Assembly (NCBI GenBank): GCA_015039465.1
Contig: MU130104.1
Coordinates: 47,379 to 73,378, forward strand
Direction of reading: 5' to 3'
Source of the DNA: Phlegmacium glaucopus
Lineage: Eukaryota; Basidiomycota; Agaricomycetes; Agaricales; Cortinariaceae
Length of the DNA stretch: 26,000 bases
Shown here: piece after piece, positions 1-10,509 of the stretch
Layout of the letters: each line of letters opens with the position of its first letter
How positions within the stretch are numbered: the stretch's first letter is position 1
Notes under the pieces: generated by a model
Told to the model about the DNA's origin: nothing
Database searches by the model: none
The model's input: the letters and a program-made list of their open reading frames with translations, nothing else
Translations under genes and position numbers: made by a program

Positions 1-781
1 GAAAGGGAAAGGAGTGATTCCCTCCGGCAGCTAGGTCGTATTAGACTGTTAATGTCCGCAAACTTGGCGTGGTTGGCAGACTATAAAATGTAGAAAGTAG
101 TTCCCGAATCGATTTTCTTTCGGACAGGGATGATAATCGACTATGTTTAATTATTTTTCTTGACATTGGGATTTGTTGGGTGATTGTGTGATAGAGTTGG
201 CTAGGGAAATCTTTGGTAAAAACTTGTAGAGAGAACGTCCGACATTAAATTGTCGATAAGGAGTCGAAGGGATGTAAACATGTCTGGATATTAATCGTAT
301 AAGTGTCTCCAACCACGGTTTCGACACGAGAGTGACGGAGATCATAAACGCAATGTGCTCCTGCATGAAAGCCAGCCACAACGAAAAATTCTTTCAAGTA
401 GCTCGATTGGGATGAACTTTTCATTCCTCTATAAGGGACTTTTTGGTAGGGTAATGTAGCTTCTGAAGTTTTAGTGTGGTGCGTAGCAGTCTGTGGTTAA
501 AATCTACCCATTTCCTTGCTCCGTGTTCAAGTTATATGAGAATGAGCAGACACGTTAGTCAGATAGGAAAACTGAAATGACTGCCGATAACATTTTTCCG
601 ACCACTTTGTTTGATTTGGTATCGCGGCTCGGAGGATGATATGGATAATGGGGTTTTAAGAAGGTATCCTTATTCTCTCTAGGAGAGTAAAATAAACAGA
701 TCAAGAGTGTCAAAAATACTTCTGTGGCTCTACTAGTATCAGGCAGCGTTTGATGGGCCGCTGATAATTATAGTAATAGTA
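1..781. other. No recognisable gene
   Basis: I read both strands and found no open frame with family motifs, no intron-bounded exon chain, no tRNA-like cloverleaf and no clear repeat. It lies downstream of the minus-strand cytidylyltransferase relic and may hold its decayed 3' part. Confidence 0.5.
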
Positions 782-862
782 TCAGATAACGCACGGGAGC
801 GTTGTGGGGGTCTCTCGCCGTGAAGGGGCAAGACTAGCGAGTCTTCGTTGAGAGGCTGAGGC

Positions 863-1431
863 GTTATCATAATCTGGACCAATGGATGAGCCCTCACCAA
901 CCGCAACGTAGTCAATGCCTTTCGCTTGGATGAATTGCACCCTCAACTCCCAGAGAGCATCTTTAGTAACTTCGTTGACCATGCCTTACGAGATCCAGTC
1001 TCCCGACTCCGGGCCATTTTGAAGTAATACTTCATCCGAAAAGACACCCACGATGAGGTGTACGAAAGAAAAGGCAAGCTTGGCTTAAGGGCATGTCTGG
1101 AATAAATAAAGAGATTCATTACTGAGACGGAAAGGGACTTCAAGGGAGATTGACGACTCACCCAACATCGAACACGTCCAAGGAACCGCCCACATAGATA
1201 CATACTAGCTTAGGAGCAGCCTGAGGACATGTCAAATTGAAGCCTTTGTGAATATAGGCTTGGATATTGCTAGTAGTCCATCTTGTGGTTTCGAACCTGT
1301 CTGTCGCTTTGAGAGGCAAATAACTCACGCATCGCAGAGAACGTAAATTCGTCAAAGCTGGATTCAAGAGATCCCTGGCCTGGGTTGGAAATAACATCAT
1401 GATCATAATCGTCGTCGCTCAGAGCACTCAT
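863..1431 (-). pseudogene. Choline-phosphate cytidylyltransferase relic
   Basis: The intact enzyme makes CDP-choline from CTP and phosphocholine in the Kennedy pathway. The relic starts at an ATG at 1431 with an acidic N-terminus (SALSDDDYDHDVISN). In a second frame follow RFETTRWTTSNIQAYI and the nucleotidyltransferase signature IYVGGSLDVFDVGHAL. A GTGAGT...CCAG intron lies at about 1095-1160. Then come HLIVGVFSDEVLLQN, GRLDLVRH and VNEVTKDALWELRVQFIQ...IDYVAVGEG, each in a different frame. At least four frameshifts or small deletions separate these blocks, the segment after GHAL has lost residues, and nothing of the C-terminal half is visible. The order and spacing of the blocks match the family, so this is a decayed copy. 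The first His of the HxGH motif reads as Asp. The family call rests on remembered motifs. Confidence 0.75.
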
Positions 1432-1838
1432 GTCCACGTAAGAACAAAAAATGAAACTTGCTTGTACCAAAAACGGCAATTTATTAAATAGAAACTAAAT
1501 CGTACCATCATTACAGCATCGTTCGTACACGAGGCGGAGGGGCTGCTTGCCAGTGGGCACGCCTGTTGGTCGCTCGCATAATGGATCAAAGTGTGGACAT
1601 AAGGCATATAATGGAATTATTACGACTTAACTTATACCCAGGGAAGTAAGCCGAGGTATCATGGTCAACTGGCACATGGGGTCATGGACTGTAATCGAGG
1701 TAATCTCTTCGAACTCAACCTCAATGGCTGATGATCATTTCATGCTATGTAGCCGAGTTATCCATTGTCATCATTGTACCTGAAAATCGCAGGGGAGGTT
1801 CTCCAAATTGTGGTAGTTGAGGTACAGTTGGATCCTGC
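1432..1838. other. Spacer between two relics
   Basis: No exon could be placed with confidence. The minus-strand frame ending at 1745 contains KHGKHLSVLESTTLSEGGD, which could be the displaced C-terminus of the TMA16-like relic upstream if a frameshift is allowed near 1930. Confidence 0.4.
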
Positions 1839-2432
1839 TTATCCATCACAACGTCCATTGAATCGCCGCCCTCGGAAAGTGTCGTTGATTCCAAAACAGA
1901 AAGATGCTTTCCATGCTTTGAGAGGACTAACGACTTCGGGTTCGCTGCTATATATTCGAGTGAATCGGGTGCGTTGTATGAAGGCAAGGTCTTCTTTATC
2001 CCATCGCCGAAAAACCCCCACTGTTGGGCCATGGGTTAAGTCAATAATTTCTTCGACGGTAATCAATTCTCCAGTGACAACATTCAAAGAGCAGGTCGCG
2101 TACCAATGCCTATACGATACAACTCGGCTCCTAGAAGCTTTCGCTCCTCCAACTTCATTTCTTTTGAACTTGAACTTTCTTTCTCTAAATATTCATCAAA
2201 TCGTGTCAACCAGGTGTCGCTGGCGATGTGATGCAGGTCTTGCAGCGACAATACCCCTTCTTCCGGCATTGCTTGATATGAAAATGCATAGAGGTCGACT
2301 AGCGATATATATATATTAGATATTTTTTCGGGAAAAAATAGAGAGGATTGACGTACGCAGAGAGTGGTGTTTTGACTCTGTTTTGTAGAAAGGCCTTTCA
2401 ATGTTCCGCTTTTGAGACGCGTGAGAAGAAAA
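1839..2432 (-). pseudogene. TMA16-like (translation machinery-associated) relic
   Basis: TMA16 proteins are small ribosome-biogenesis and translation-associated factors. Read on the minus strand, exon 2 (2298-2104) gives DLYAFSYQAMPEEGVLSLQD and, a few residues on, TWLTRFDEYLEKE...EERKLLGAELYRIG. A 53-bp intron (2103-2051, GTACGC...AAG) joins it in frame to IEIIDLTHGPTVGVFRRWDK and LAFIQRTRFTRI. This is the usual ending block of the family (DLTH...LFR.WD...RFIRI). An upstream exon ending at the GTACGT donor at 2356 carries LKSGTLKGLSTKQSQ in one frame and KHHSLL in another, so a frameshift breaks it. No good start codon is visible, and the region upstream overlaps the divergent relic starting at 2455. 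I call it a pseudogene. An intact gene with an unseen first exon is less likely. Confidence 0.68.
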
Positions 2433-2454
2433 ATATTTCTTCGATGTGTTTACT

Positions 2455-3714
2455 ATGAACCACTCACGTAGAACACAATTACTGGCGACAGCACTGGCAT
2501 CGTCGCTGGCTACAGCAGGTCTGCTACATGCCTATAATGTTCACACAAAACGGGTCAGGAAACACAACTGTCAATTACTGCTGACGATCTCAGAGCTCAG
2601 TGGGTACCGAATCTAGAACCTGCACGGCTTGACGACCAGGGCTAAATTATGATGAGGACTTGGTACAAGAAGAGCTAGCCCGAAGCTACGCATTTTTGGA
2701 GAGGAATCCATTGACAAAAATTAGACCAGGAAGCGTTGTCAATTGTTGGTTGTGGAGGCGTTGGCAGTTGGGCTGCTGTCATTTTGGGCCGATCGTGAGT
2801 ATCGAGTATCTGGCAACGGAACTTCAGCTCACCTGTGATGCTTAGAGGTGTATCAAAGGTCAAATTCATTGACTTCGATTATGTCACATTGTCATGCTAC
2901 CGCCGTCTCTACAGACAAAGTAACATGCAATAAAAAAACGCTAAAGCAGATTGCGAGGTGGGTGTCACTTTGTACACAAGATGCGATCGATAACATTCGA
3001 ACTAACAGTCAACGCACTCAAGTATTGTCATAGTCATAATATTAAAGTCAGTAACTATCGATGCAGATCATTCGATTCCTGACTCTCAATACTTATACAG
3101 GTCTTTTCTTCGATGGGAGCTGGTGCCAAATGCGATCCACCACAAATACAGATAGCTATATCCAATACAATTTACGACCTGTTGGCTCGCTCTGTCCTCC
3201 GGCGACTTCGTCTGTTAGGCATGAATTCTGGCATACCAATGGAGTATTCTGCAGAGGTTTCTTCCTCCCTCTACCTGACGAGGAGTTTCAAGACGGTTCT
3301 ATGAAAGAGCGAAGTGCATTTGACGATTTCCGCGTCAGAATACCACCAGCCTTTGGTCTTTTGCCCTCGATCTTTGGTTTAAACATTGCGACGTACATTC
3401 TATGCGAGCTCTCTAGGAAGCCTTATCTTGGATCCTCTTTCTATCAAGAACAGGGAAAAAGCTATATAAATGCCTTCACCAGGATCTCTTGCATGGTGAA
3501 TCCAAAATCGCGGCTCATCGGATAGGATTTTTTTTTATCTAACATTTCTATCTGACTAGTCCTTTGAACAGCAGGCTTCCTGTAGACGAAGACGATATAA
3601 CGCTTATATTTGAAAACATACAGCTCGTCGGCTCCGGCTTAAGAATTGTGTTGGTTTTGATGAACCCGACGTAGAAAAGCACGTAAAAAGTTAAAGCCTG
3701 CTGAAATGGATCTG
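2455..3714 (+). pseudogene. tRNA threonylcarbamoyladenosine dehydratase relic (E1/ThiF-like)
   Basis: The intact enzyme (yeast Tcd1/Tcd2, bacterial TcdA) dehydrates t6A to cyclic t6A in tRNA; the fungal form sits on the mitochondrial outer membrane. The ATG opens MNHSRRTQLLATALASSLAT, a hydrophobic N-terminal anchor. In shifting frames follow YDEDLVQEELARSYAFLERN, the nucleotide-binding loop IVGCGGVGSWAAVILGRS, an intron (2795-2845, GTGAGT...TTAG) and GVSKVKFIDFDYVTLS. After that come KKTLKQIARWV, SSMGAGAKCDPPQIQIA, RRLRLLGMNSGIP, LPLPDEEFQDG, AFDDFRVRIPPAFG, LPSIFGLNIATYILCEL, LPVDEDDITLIFEN and EKHVK. At least six frameshifts or deletions break it; the SLNR segment after TLS and the DAIDN region are lost. 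Block order matches the full-length family, so this is a complete but decayed gene. Confidence 0.8.
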
Positions 3715-4083
3715 CAGCCACCACACCAACAGAACTCTGGGGTTCAGCAGTACAACATATTGTAGATCGCAGAGCAGCGGAAGGACGGTGGTGCTGGGAC
3801 TGGTCCTGTGGCTCTATCTATGTATCAAAAATATACGTTGAGATTTTGCCAAGTGACCATCACACATGTACACAACTTCATGAGGTGACCATTTGTGGTG
3901 CCCTTTCAAGTTCCTCACCATCGATAATGGTTTCTATCTCATTTGACCTTTAAGTTTCAAGAGGGTATCATTCGATAACTACGTCAGATAAGGCAACAAC
4001 ATCGTCAAGAGGACAAGCAAAGGTAAGAAAAAATGATCCATGGTGATAAATACTGATTGAATCTTGTAGTACAATCGCCCCCT
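3715..4083. other. Intergenic, nothing recognised
   Basis: This lies between the 3' end of the dehydratase relic and the convergent stop codon of the four-exon minus-strand gene. No exon, repeat or RNA gene was seen. Confidence 0.5.
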
Positions 4084-4948
4084 TCAATCGGTCTCCGATC
4101 CAGAGGAAACTCTATGGACATCGGAGTCGTCGTCGTATACTGGCCCTGCAGAAGAATTTTAGCGATGATGTTCAGAAATCAAGAAAGATAGTGAATTACA
4201 CGTACGTCTTCGCACCTTTGTCTTGGTATTGCCGCTGCCTCGTCGGCGTATCTCGGCCGTCGCAGGAGTTCCAGCCGATGTCGAGGCTGGAGTTGGTATT
4301 GGTGCAGCCGATGTTGACGCTATCGGCGGTGCTGGTGCTGGTACTGGGATAACAGCGGGGGTGTTTGAACCACCCGCTGTCACGCCTGCTACGAAAGGTT
4401 GTGAATAAAGGATGGATAGAATGTGAAACCAACATACTTCTCAACTCCATGAGGGGGATTTCGTACGCCGAAAGGTCCTCCCTGCCTCTTCGCACTTTCT
4501 GGGTCTGGGAGGGACCCGATCGATGCCTGTAGTAGGGCTTTATCCTCTTCTGTTGGATTGAGCTGCAGTTAGCCATTCTGGGGTTTCCTGACGGGGGTCT
4601 CACCTTGCCAGCTCCTGAGTTATCGGCACCCATCCGAGCGCTGACTGGATTGGTGCCAGTAGCATGATCGCTTGCGATCGTGCTTGATGATTCATGTGAA
4701 TAGTGGTAAGGTGTTGGGGCCTCCGTCATGCGGAGACCCCTATGATGCTGATGGCGCATGGGGCCCGAGCTTGGGGGATGCTGATGTTGTTGACCCATAT
4801 CTGGGTAGGGAGGGCCTTGCGAGCCGTGAAAGTGCTGCATTGGCAGCATAGCCTGTGCCCACCTGAGCTGCTGGACTAGGAGAGGGGGTGGGGGTTGTTG
4901 GTTCATTGCAAGTAATGTGAGGTACAGCCAAATATTCGAGTGGTCCAT
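4084..4948 (-). CDS. Pro/Gln/His-rich hypothetical protein, 4 exons, 233 aa
   Basis: No family recognised. The exon chain on the minus strand is 4948-4604, 4549-4438, 4388-4206 and 4145-4084, with introns of 54, 49 and 60 bp (GTGAGA/CAG, GTATGT/TAG, GTACGT/CAG). All junctions keep frame and total 234 codons including TGA, which argues for a live gene. Residues 1-115 are Pro/Gln/His/Met-rich (MNQQPPPPLLVQQLRWAQAM). A basic middle follows (KRIKPYYRHRSGPSQTQKVR, then REDLSAYEIPLMELR), then an Ala/Pro/Thr-rich linker, a basic patch (EIRRRGSGNTKTKVRRR) and an acidic tail (YDDDSDVHRVSSGSETD). This looks disordered, as in many nuclear or RNA-associated proteins, but no function can be assigned. The start could instead be the ATG at 4906. 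A CAG acceptor 3 nt downstream in exon 3 is possible. Confidence 0.7.
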
Positions 4949-6644
4949 TGTCGCTGTTGTGGGGGCTGAGGGCAAGACGAAGCAAACTTTATATATGTGG
5001 TGTTTGTTTACTTCGTGCACAATTTACTCACAGTGTATTTCGCAGGACAAACGACTCATTCCCATCGAGATCTCCTGAACCACAATGCTGTAACGTCCCT
5101 TTTTTACTGCTTCAGCCTAGGCCTAATGCGAATGCTGTAGATCCATTTGGGGCTTCCATGGATATCGTGGATGACAGCTTTCGAATGCGCGTTTGAGGGT
5201 GCCAGGGATATTGCCTAATCAATAAGGGAACATAATTCATGATGATGGTGATGCTGTGCTACCTCACGGCGAACCTGCTTCATTGCTTGTGTTCAAAATG
5301 CGTCAAGGCCTCACGCACACAGTTTACCTCGTCCTTCTCAATGTATTTGTCTTTCTTGACTCGTCAACTTGAAGAATTCAACCGGCAAACAGCACCTCCT
5401 TCGCTCAAGGGTGCCGTTCTTGACTAGTCCTGATACTCTCCCGCTCAACAGCCCTCTTCCACGCTATAATATTTTATTAGCCGCTGTCAAAATATTAGGT
5501 GACTTTCCCAATTTGGGAGGGATATTAACTTATCGGGGATCGGACCACGTGCCATCCTGCATGAGGCTGCCATTGCTTCAGAACCTTGAGTACTTTTGAG
5601 TGCTTTTTTTGGGCGAAATTAAGCTGATTTACAGCAAACCGGCTCGGTTTCAACGGAGGCATTTCCAGGGCATGTGCCATTGACATGCCTGTATGTTCTA
5701 TCAATGTTCTATTGTACGTCTTCTCTTTCAGTTAAAAACTTTTTTTGATGCTAATGGCATTCATCTTTGGCTTATAGATCTTCCTCGTCAGAAGATGTGG
5801 GCACTGGTCTTTTGATGGACAGGTATTGCTATCCGGACCGCCTCTTTGCTTGAGATTGTTACCTATGATGTTGAGGTAGGTCATGTCTCTTTCACGGTAC
5901 ACCCGTTTTCTCATACACCAACATGGTAGCAGTGTGTTAGTGCTGGAGAGCTCTCTGCTCTGAGGACTATGGCGAACGTACGGAGCTATCTGATGAACAT
6001 CGTAGTCATGCACCAGAATTTTACGGCTTATTCGCGTGGACCTCTCCTTATCTGCTTTTCGTCCTTTGCATCTTCTGGGCATTACTTCCAGATGATTATA
6101 TCGTTTGGCTCGGTATAACTTGCCAGTATCCCAACCGGTACGTCTGAATTATCAATTATCAATTATACTTGTATTAAACGGATTACCCAGCGAATGAGTA
6201 ATTTTAGTCCCTTCACGGACTATCGTAGTCGTTATCTTTACTTATATCGTCTACTTTGACATCGCCATTCATACTACATCATCATTTAACGAGATGAGTG
6301 CCATATCAGGTATAACCCGACCTTTATTCCAATCGTTGTATGTATTGAATACTGACTTGATGGTTGTGTCAGACTCCCGTGTTGCTCTCCCGCATCGGAA
6401 ATAGGTGGAGCGTCTTTGAACCCCTGCCTAGAGGCTAGCGTCTGCGAGTCCTCGTGCTATTCCCGAGCTGTATGATATTCCAATGAGTGGTCAACAGAGT
6501 GTTGTATCACGAAGCCCATTGACGTGCCAGCGTGAAACCCAGATAATGGACGGGGATTAATAGGTTTCAACGATTCTAGACAGGGAAAAGGTTAGCGAAA
6601 CAATTAATTTTAATGGTAATAATACTAAGTATAATAACAATAAC
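4949..6644. other. Unrecognised region with possible coding relics
   Basis: Several short stretches read like protein but link to nothing I recognise: plus-strand LPHGEPASLLVFKMRQGLTH near 5260-5320, PRYNILLAAVKILGDFPNLG near 5460-5515 and TASLLEIVTYDVE near 5840-5875. Stops and frame changes separate them. They may be remains of one or more decayed genes, as in the first 3.7 kb. No repeat with clear ends was seen. Confidence 0.35.
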
Positions 6645-6815
6645 ATGGATAGCGATAATCAAATCAAGTCGACTTCCTCGGGCCTCTCGTTTCTCAAACA
6701 CAATGAGAAAACTGGCAAGGGACTCTGGGCTTGCCTGGCGTTACTCTCTCCATATGACGATGTCATCGACATTTACGAAAAAGCATGTGAATCAGTCCTA
6801 ACTTCCGTTGAGTAA
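6645..6815 (+). CDS. Small ORF, 56 aa, unknown
   Basis: An ATG opens a short frame (MDSDNQIKSTSSGLSFLKHN, then EKTGKGLWACLALLSPYDDV) ending at TAA. Its composition looks like protein and the upstream bases are AT-rich with AATAA/AACAA stretches. No domain is recognised. It may be an exon of a larger decayed gene or chance. No intron donor was found in frame before the stop. Confidence 0.25.
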   Translation: MDSDNQIKSTSSGLSFLKHNEKTGKGLWACLALLSPYDDVIDIYEKACESVLTSVE

Positions 6816-7386
6816 AGATCAAATAGATCGCCTCATTACCGAAGCATTGAGAGCCTCACTTGAGCCCTCATTCCGGCTGCCCAGAAACTATACCCTCACG
6901 AATTGTGTCGGCCGTTGTCATATATCAGTAATCTCTCTACTACACCTTCCATGTGCAGAATGATTTGTTTGTCCTTTGGTTGACGGATACGGATATCTAA
7001 TCTAATCTAACTTGACGGACATATTCCCACGATTGCTCTAGCCCCGCAATAACCTCGGAACTCTATACTATTACTAATGTTCATACCTTCCGATACGACG
7101 ACTCGGAGCTGCTTATGCAGCAGAAGCAAGGAAGTCTTATCATGATGCTGTCTCTAGGCGACTCCTCAGCTTGCGCTAGCTGTGTTCTATATGAGAGTAC
7201 TTGTCGTTGACAGTGGTATAACTTGAGCATTAGACCAGGAGGCAACCCCGCTGTGTTTTGGGGCGAATCTTCCAGGATCCTGTATTGGTGGTCCGTCTTT
7301 CGGTCAACAGTGACTGTATGTTTTTCGGGGTCTTTAGGAAGTCAGGGCTGCAAGTCAATTTGTACCAGATACGGATTCCTGAAGGG
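6816..7386. other. Upstream region of the P450 gene, nothing recognised
   Basis: No exon or repeat was identified on either strand. The segment probably contains the promoter of the P450 gene. Confidence 0.4.
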
Positions 7387-7387
7387 C

Positions 7388-7393
7388 TATAAG
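7388..7393 (+). promoter_or_regulatory. Possible TATA element of the P450 gene
   Basis: TATAAG lies about 29 bp upstream of the chosen ATG. That is close for a TATA box, so transcription would have to start just before the ATG. Weak evidence. Confidence 0.2.
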
Positions 7394-7416
7394 TATAGCA
7401 AATCTGGTGTAGACAA

Positions 7417-9557
7417 ATGAATGCCTGGCGATTACACGCAATGGGTAGCCTTCTTTTTCTCCACATCGCCCTCGCTATGTTTGCGGTCGTATTCCTCAAG
7501 AAGGTCTTCACTAAACGCTCGATACCTTTGCCACCTGGCCCATCAAAACTACCTCTTCTCGATAACTTGCTGGACTTGCCTACCGATAAAACATGGATCA
7601 CTTTCTCAGACTGGGCTAAAAAATGGGGTATGTGTTCTCACAATTGTGGCTCACTAAGCTGAGGACCTCACGGTCATCAACTTCAATTAGGTGACATTGT
7701 TTCTATTTCGGCACTTGGTCAGCATATAGTGATCCTAAACTCCGCGAAGGCCGCAGTAGAGATGCTGGACAAGAAGAGTGCAATTTACTCTGAGAGACCC
7801 GTTTTGCAAATGGGAGGAGAACTAGTAGGCTTGAAAAACACACTTGGTCTTCTACCATACGGAGAACGATTTCGCAATTATCGCAAGTTATTCCACCAGT
7901 TCATGGGCAACGTTTCCTCCGCGTCTTTGTTTTATCCAGTGGAAGAACTAGAAACCCACAGACTATTAAAACGAGTTGCGCAAAACCCAGATGATATCGC
8001 AGCCCATATACGCAAGTGAGTCTGGATCAGTATTGCCTAGCTATTTAAAATAAAGGAAGTACTTACATCTATACCTCTTCTCCATCTGCGTCCGGCTATA
8101 CTAGAACTGCTGGGGCAATAATTCTCCGTATATCTTATGGGTACGAGGTCAAGGAAAAGGACGATCCTTTTGTCACTCTCGCTGATGAGGCGCTGCTGCA
8201 ATTTTCGCTTGCAACTGCACCGGGTAGCTTTCTTGTCGACATTTTCCCTCCATGTGTGTTGTTCTTATACAGTATTTTATCGGAATGAGATTTCTGAAGG
8301 TTCTACAGTGAAGTATCTACCAGCTTGGTTTCCTGGAGCAGGCTTCAAGCGGACAGCAGTTCATTGGGCTCAGACGGTTACAAGCATGGTCGAAGCCCCA
8401 TTCAAATTTGTCAAAGAACAAATGGTGAGCTGTATAATGTACTCACTTGCCCCACTGATACGAAGCAATGTTCCCTCCTCGCAGGCATCAGGGACAGCAG
8501 AACCATCCTTTACTTCCCGCCTGCTCGGAGAGCCTCATCTCACTGCTGAACAAGAATACAACATTAAATGGTCGGCGGCTTCAATGTATGGAGGCGGCTC
8601 AGATACAGCGAGTGCTCTTTTCCTTGCGCCAATTCAATTGAAATTTTACTCATCTAGGATTAGTAGACTGTATCTTCCATCTATGCTTTCGTTTTGGCCA
8701 TGACTGTTTATCCCGATGTTGCTCGAAAGGCCCAGGCAGAGCTTGATGCTGTGGTTGGAACCGACAGATTACCAAAGCTTTCCGACAGAGAGGATTTGCC
8801 TTATACAAACGCTGTTGCACTTGAAACAATGCGATGGCATGTTGTCTCGCCCACTGGTAAACTCTCCCTCTCTCTGACTCGACGTGCTGCTCACCAAGAT
8901 GCGGAACTCTAGGTCTACCCCACTGTGTGAGGGAAGATAATATTCACGACGGCTACTTGATACCAAAGGGTGCCGTGATCTTCGCCAATCTTTGGTAAGT
9001 TGCATCAAAACAAATTTGAAAAACTGTTGAAACATCCGCAGGTCCATGTTGCATGATCCAAAGGTCTACTCGGACCCCATGAGTTTCAAACCTGAGAGAT
9101 TTTTGGGTCCAGACATGGAACAAGACCCTCGTGATATTTGCTTTGGGTTCGGAAGGAGGTATGTGGATATATGGTTTGTTCGTTTTGTTCTTATTTGACA
9201 TCTGAATCGTAGGATTTGCCCTGGTGACATGGTCTCTAACTATCCTCATTGTACCAAAAATTGATGGCACGTCTCCAAGGTCGACTTTTGGCTGATTCGG
9301 CTGTCTTCATCGCGTGTGCAATGGTTTTGTCTGTTTTTGACATCACCAAATATTCCAAAGACGGAATCGTCATTGAACCGGTCATTGAACAGACAGCGGG
9401 GAGTATTAGGTGAGATTTTGCCAACAATGAAAACGCATTGATCGTGATCTATAATTTTATTTTATTTTTTAATAGCCATCCTAAGCCTTTCAAATGCTCC
9501 ATTTTACCTCGATCACAGAAGGCGCTGGACCTCATTAATTCTGACTTTGAATTGTGA
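7417..9557 (+). CDS. Cytochrome P450 monooxygenase, 11 exons, 511 aa
   Basis: This is a heme-thiolate oxidase of the ER membrane; its substrate is unknown. Exons are 7417-7627, 7691-8015, 8105-8253, 8309-8424, 8485-8607, 8667-8856, 8913-8994, 9042-9158, 9213-9223, 9280-9409 and 9476-9557. All phases agree and give 512 codons, the normal P450 length. Visible are an N-terminal anchor ([20 protein letters not shown]), the Pro-rich hinge [10 protein letters not shown], the I-helix GGGSDTTVSS, the K-helix ExxR (ETMR), FKPERF, and the heme loop FGFGRRICPG with its Cys ligand. Exon 9 is only 11 nt and is needed to complete the heme loop. The fifth intron begins with GC (aca|GCGAGT) and ends TAG. Nearby ATGs at 7417 and 7441 are both possible starts. 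The family resembles multicopy basidiomycete secondary-metabolism or xenobiotic P450s; the CYP number is not determined. Confidence 0.93.
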
Positions 9558-9776
9558 AAAATGCCTCCGTGAAATGTCGTTGACGTTTTATCTTGTGTCT
9601 TGTGAGCGATAAGTATGAAGCATTTGACTGCATTCTTTTCCCATTTCATCGCTGGTTTCCTTCGCGCGTTCCCAAGCCTCCCACCGGCTTACCTCACTAA
9701 TTTCATACGAAAACCATAGTTACATGTTGATCAAGTAAAATCATGACATCCGAGGGACTTTTTTTCAAAAAAACAT

Positions 9777-10019
9777 ATGGCACCCCCCTTTAATTATGAG
9801 CCAAATTTCAAAGCAGGTGCTTCCGAACGTCGAGTAAAAGAATACCTCCAAATCTTAAGTCCCGCGGTGAACGGCGTTTTTGTTATCCCGGTGTACCTGG
9901 CATGTGCATTATGTTACGGAAATTCTGATGAAAAAGCAGGTGATCAGACATTGAATTTATCGGAAGGGCCTTCAGCCGACGCCCACTATGCAATGTCATG
10001 GTTGTTTGGTTTATTATAG
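9777..10019 (+). CDS. Small ORF, 80 aa, unknown
   Basis: The ATG-started frame contains FKAGASERRVKEYLQILSPA, then a hydrophobic stretch (GVFVIPVYLACALCY). No family is recognised. It lies alone 220 bp past the P450 stop and is followed by inverted-repeat elements. It could be a decayed exon or chance. Confidence 0.2.
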   Translation: MAPPFNYEPNFKAGASERRVKEYLQILSPAVNGVFVIPVYLACALCYGNSDEKAGDQTLNLSEGPSADAHYAMSWLFGLL

Positions 10020-10066
10020 CCTAATTAGGTCAACCTTGCGTTGTGGATGATCGTAGAAACGCGTTG

Positions 10067-10508
10067 GAGCTTGAAGCTTCGAAGCTTCGAGGGGGGGCAA
10101 GTTAGATCCGTTGGATGCGCATCATCAGGCTGCACATGGGCGTTTGGTTACCTGGGTAGTAAAGATGGCTATAAAAAAAAAAAGTTATCAGAAGGAGAGT
10201 TTGAGTTAGGAACTTTCATTTCGAGCCTTGGATTCGCGTTTTGTTAATATATACTATCGAGGATTGCTTGAAGCAAAGTAAGTGGCGGACACCCGTGATA
10301 TTCGAGACGCCACCCGAGTCATTTCTGTGATCAAGTTGATCAGCAATTATTAATGAGTACTTCAAAAGAGTGACGGAGTCCGCCACCGCCACGGAAAGTC
10401 AAGCGCCGTCTGGCGTGACATTTCAGGTAGTAAATGAACAAACACCTTTTATTAAGCCGTCAACTACTCACCAATGATAACGTACAGCTTCAAGCTTCAA
10501 GGCTTGCG
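10067..10508. repeat. Possible inverted-repeat element with CTTGAAGCTT ends
   Basis: The left end carries GAGCTTGAAGCTTCGAAGC, and the right end is the inverse complement of a very similar string (CTTGAAGCTTGAAGCT). Positions 10073-10088 form a perfect 16-bp palindrome, GAAGCTTC twice. The ends are short and partly low-complexity, so an element of about 440 bp is only a proposal. It encloses another inverted-repeat element. Confidence 0.35.
10282..10388. mobile_element. MITE-like element, about 107 bp
   Basis: The left end GTGGCGGACACCCGTGA and the inverse complement of the right end (GGTGGCGGACTCCGTCACT) share the GTGGCGGAC core and most flanking bases. There is no coding capacity. The GC-rich ends around an AT-rich core fit a non-autonomous terminal-inverted-repeat element. 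Confidence 0.45.
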
Positions 10509-10509
10509 T

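Noticed and set aside
863..3714. Explaining the frameshifts as long-read indel errors
   Set aside because: The P450 and clp1-like genes nearby have perfect frames over more than 2.3 kb of coding sequence, and the relics have also lost whole codon blocks. Errors at a few sites cannot be excluded.
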